Below are positions 63,103-64,000 of a stretch of DNA of 64,000 nt, piece by piece. The notes beneath the pieces are model-generated. The model did not search any database. It saw nothing but the letters and a program-made list of their open reading frames with translations, and was not told where the DNA came from. The DNA is from Rhodococcus sp. CH91. Lineage in GTDB: Bacteria > Actinomycetota > Actinomycetes > Mycobacteriales > Mycobacteriaceae. The DNA lies in contig NZ_JAKFYR010000013.1 in NCBI RefSeq assembly GCF_022554085.1, forward strand, positions 1-64,000, given 5' to 3'. Each line of letters begins with the position of its first letter. Positions within the stretch are counted from its first letter, which is position 1. The translations under genes and the position numbers were made by a program.

Positions 63103-63729
63103 ATGCGAACCCATGAACATCACCGCGGACCTCGCCGCGGAGGACACGATCGGAATCTCCCCGGCGGCCCGTTCCGGGCGGACGGACCGCACCGCAGGGG
63201 GCATCACGGGCCCCGCGACGAGTACGGCCCGCACCCGCACCGAGGTGGCGGACCGCGAGGCCGAGGCGGCCGAGCGCAACGCGGCGACGTCCGCGCGGCG
63301 GTCCTGCGCCTGCTCGCCACGGAGCCGATGCACGGCTACCAGCTCATGGAGGCGATCGCCGAACGAACGGGCGGCGCCTGGCGCCCGAGCCCGGGGGCGA
63401 TCTACCCCACGATCTCCCAGCTCGAGGACGAGGGACTCGTCACGGTCGAGAAGGAGGGTGGACGGAAACTGGCTTCACTGACCGACCTCGGCCGCGCCTT
63501 CCTCGAGGACCCGCAGAACGAGTCGAGCGACCCGTTCGCCGGCCACGACCGGGAGTCGGGCACGCCCGACCTGCGGCTCGCCCTCCGCGAACTCCAGGGC
63601 GCGGCACGTTCGGTGGCGATGAGCGGTTCCGACGCCGAGGTCACCGCCGCACACGCGGTCCTGACCGAGGCGAAGAAATCCCTGTACCGGATCCTCGCAG
63701 GCGACACCGAGACGCCCGGCGAGGAGTGA
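63103..63729 (+). CDS. PadR-family regulator with His/Gly/Arg-rich N-terminus
   Basis: The protein has 208 residues. The first 60 are low complexity with repeated HRG, GGP and HPH units (about ten His residues), which could bind metal or nucleic acid. The PadR winged helix follows: LRLLATEPMHGYQLMEAIAERTGG, then SPGAIYPTISQLEDEGLV (core GAIYPTISQLE). The C-terminal part is a dimerisation helix. ATG at 63103 has AGGAG 7 bases upstream. It diverges from dnaX across 176 bases with an AT-rich palindrome. Ligand and targets unknown. Confidence 0.9.
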   Translation: MRTHEHHRGPRRGGHDRNLPGGPFRADGPHRRGHHGPRDEYGPHPHRGGGPRGRGGRAQRGDVRAAVLRLLATEPMHGYQLMEAIAERTGGAWRPSPGAIYPTISQLEDEGLVTVEKEGGRKLASLTDLGRAFLEDPQNESSDPFAGHDRESGTPDLRLALRELQGAARSVAMSGSDAEVTAAHAVLTEAKKSLYRILAGDTETPGEE

Positions 63730-63736
63730 GAACAGC

Positions 63737-64000
63737 TCAGCCGCGGGCGAACAGGCGGATACGCTGCTCGCGGCTGCGCTCGAGATGCGCGCGCATGTGC
63801 TCCCGGGCCGCGGTCTCGTTCCGCGCCCGGAGTGCATCGAGGATCTGCGCGTGTTCGTCGTTGAGCAGGTCGGGTTCGCCGTAATTGGACGGCGGACCGG
63901 AATCGTAGATCCGTAGCTGGGTGGTCAGCCGCACCAGCAGTGTCGTGATCGTCGTGTTGTGCGCGGCCTGCCACAGGGCTTCGTGGAACCGGAAGTTGCC
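63737..64000 (-). CDS. GntR-family regulator (FCD domain), partial
   Basis: Only the C-terminal 87 residues lie in the window; the start is past the right edge. The part seen is the end of an FCD ligand domain: FRFHEALWQAAHNTTI has the metal-binding His, and DEHAQILDALRARNETAAREHMRAHLERS carries the second His-rich helix (core AREHMRAHL). FadR-type regulators of this kind sense organic acids. It converges with PadR 7 bases away. The target is not visible. Confidence 0.85.
   Translation of the reverse strand, partial: GNFRFHEALWQAAHNTTITTLLVRLTTQLRIYDSGPPSNYGEPDLLNDEHAQILDALRARNETAAREHMRAHLERSREQRIRLFARG

Overview
The window is high-GC actinobacterial DNA. It most likely comes from Rhodococcus or a close mycolic-acid relative. 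The evidence is a complete mce operon preceded by a fadD5-type acyl-CoA ligase, fadA/fadB of the mycobacterial type, the ybaB-recR-dnaX housekeeping genes, frequent GTG and TTG starts, and many 4-base stop/start overlaps. No tRNA, rRNA, CRISPR array or insertion sequence was seen.

Layout. 1-14177 (minus strand): acyl-CoA ligase, yrbEA, yrbEB, mceA-F and one Mce-associated protein form a lipid-import operon that ends near a flavin-dependent oxidoreductase and a partial SDR; an enoyl-CoA hydratase/isomerase and a nitronate-monooxygenase-like gene lie upstream. 14432-21732: a fused tandem TetR regulator, a Zn alcohol dehydrogenase, a DUF4334 protein, a GntR regulator, an aldehyde dehydrogenase and two MpaB-type oxygenase homologues, apparently an oxidation module for alcohols and aldehydes. 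21838-24014: an MFS exporter and a TetR regulator with a perfect palindromic operator. 24011-28423: recR, ybaB, an SRPBCC protein, an FAD oxidoreductase and a cyclopropane-fatty-acid-synthase-type methyltransferase, in the order known from M. tuberculosis Rv3715c-Rv3720. In that genome dnaX follows directly; here dnaX lies at 60713-62926, so about 32 kb of accessory genes sits between.

That 32 kb block holds fadB-fadA; a phosphonate cluster (alcohol dehydrogenase, fused phnE, phnC, phnD, phnX-like hydrolase, FAD oxidase, divergent phnF) with two PhnF-type operators; a two-component system and membrane proteins; a short Ltp-repeat protein whose 5' end looks frameshifted; an imine-reductase-like gene; nhaA with a membrane-tethered universal stress protein; and a catabolic cluster at 48016-60085.

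The 48016-60085 cluster is the most interesting part. A PucR-type regulator lies beside an MFS transporter and diverges from a tight operon: GlcG/HbpS-like protein, haem-oxygenase-like di-iron enzyme (HDO) with all six expected metal ligands, Rieske ferredoxin, ferredoxin reductase, aldehyde dehydrogenase, second Rieske protein, gamma-glutamyltransferase-like Ntn hydrolase, and RidA. This reads as an oxygenase with its own electron chain plus downstream enzymes for a nitrogenous substrate that I cannot name. The same 12-mer occurs upstream of the regulator/operon pair and in the gap between the two transporter genes, which suggests one regulon.

The window closes with a DUF2231 membrane protein, dnaX, a PadR regulator and a partial GntR regulator.
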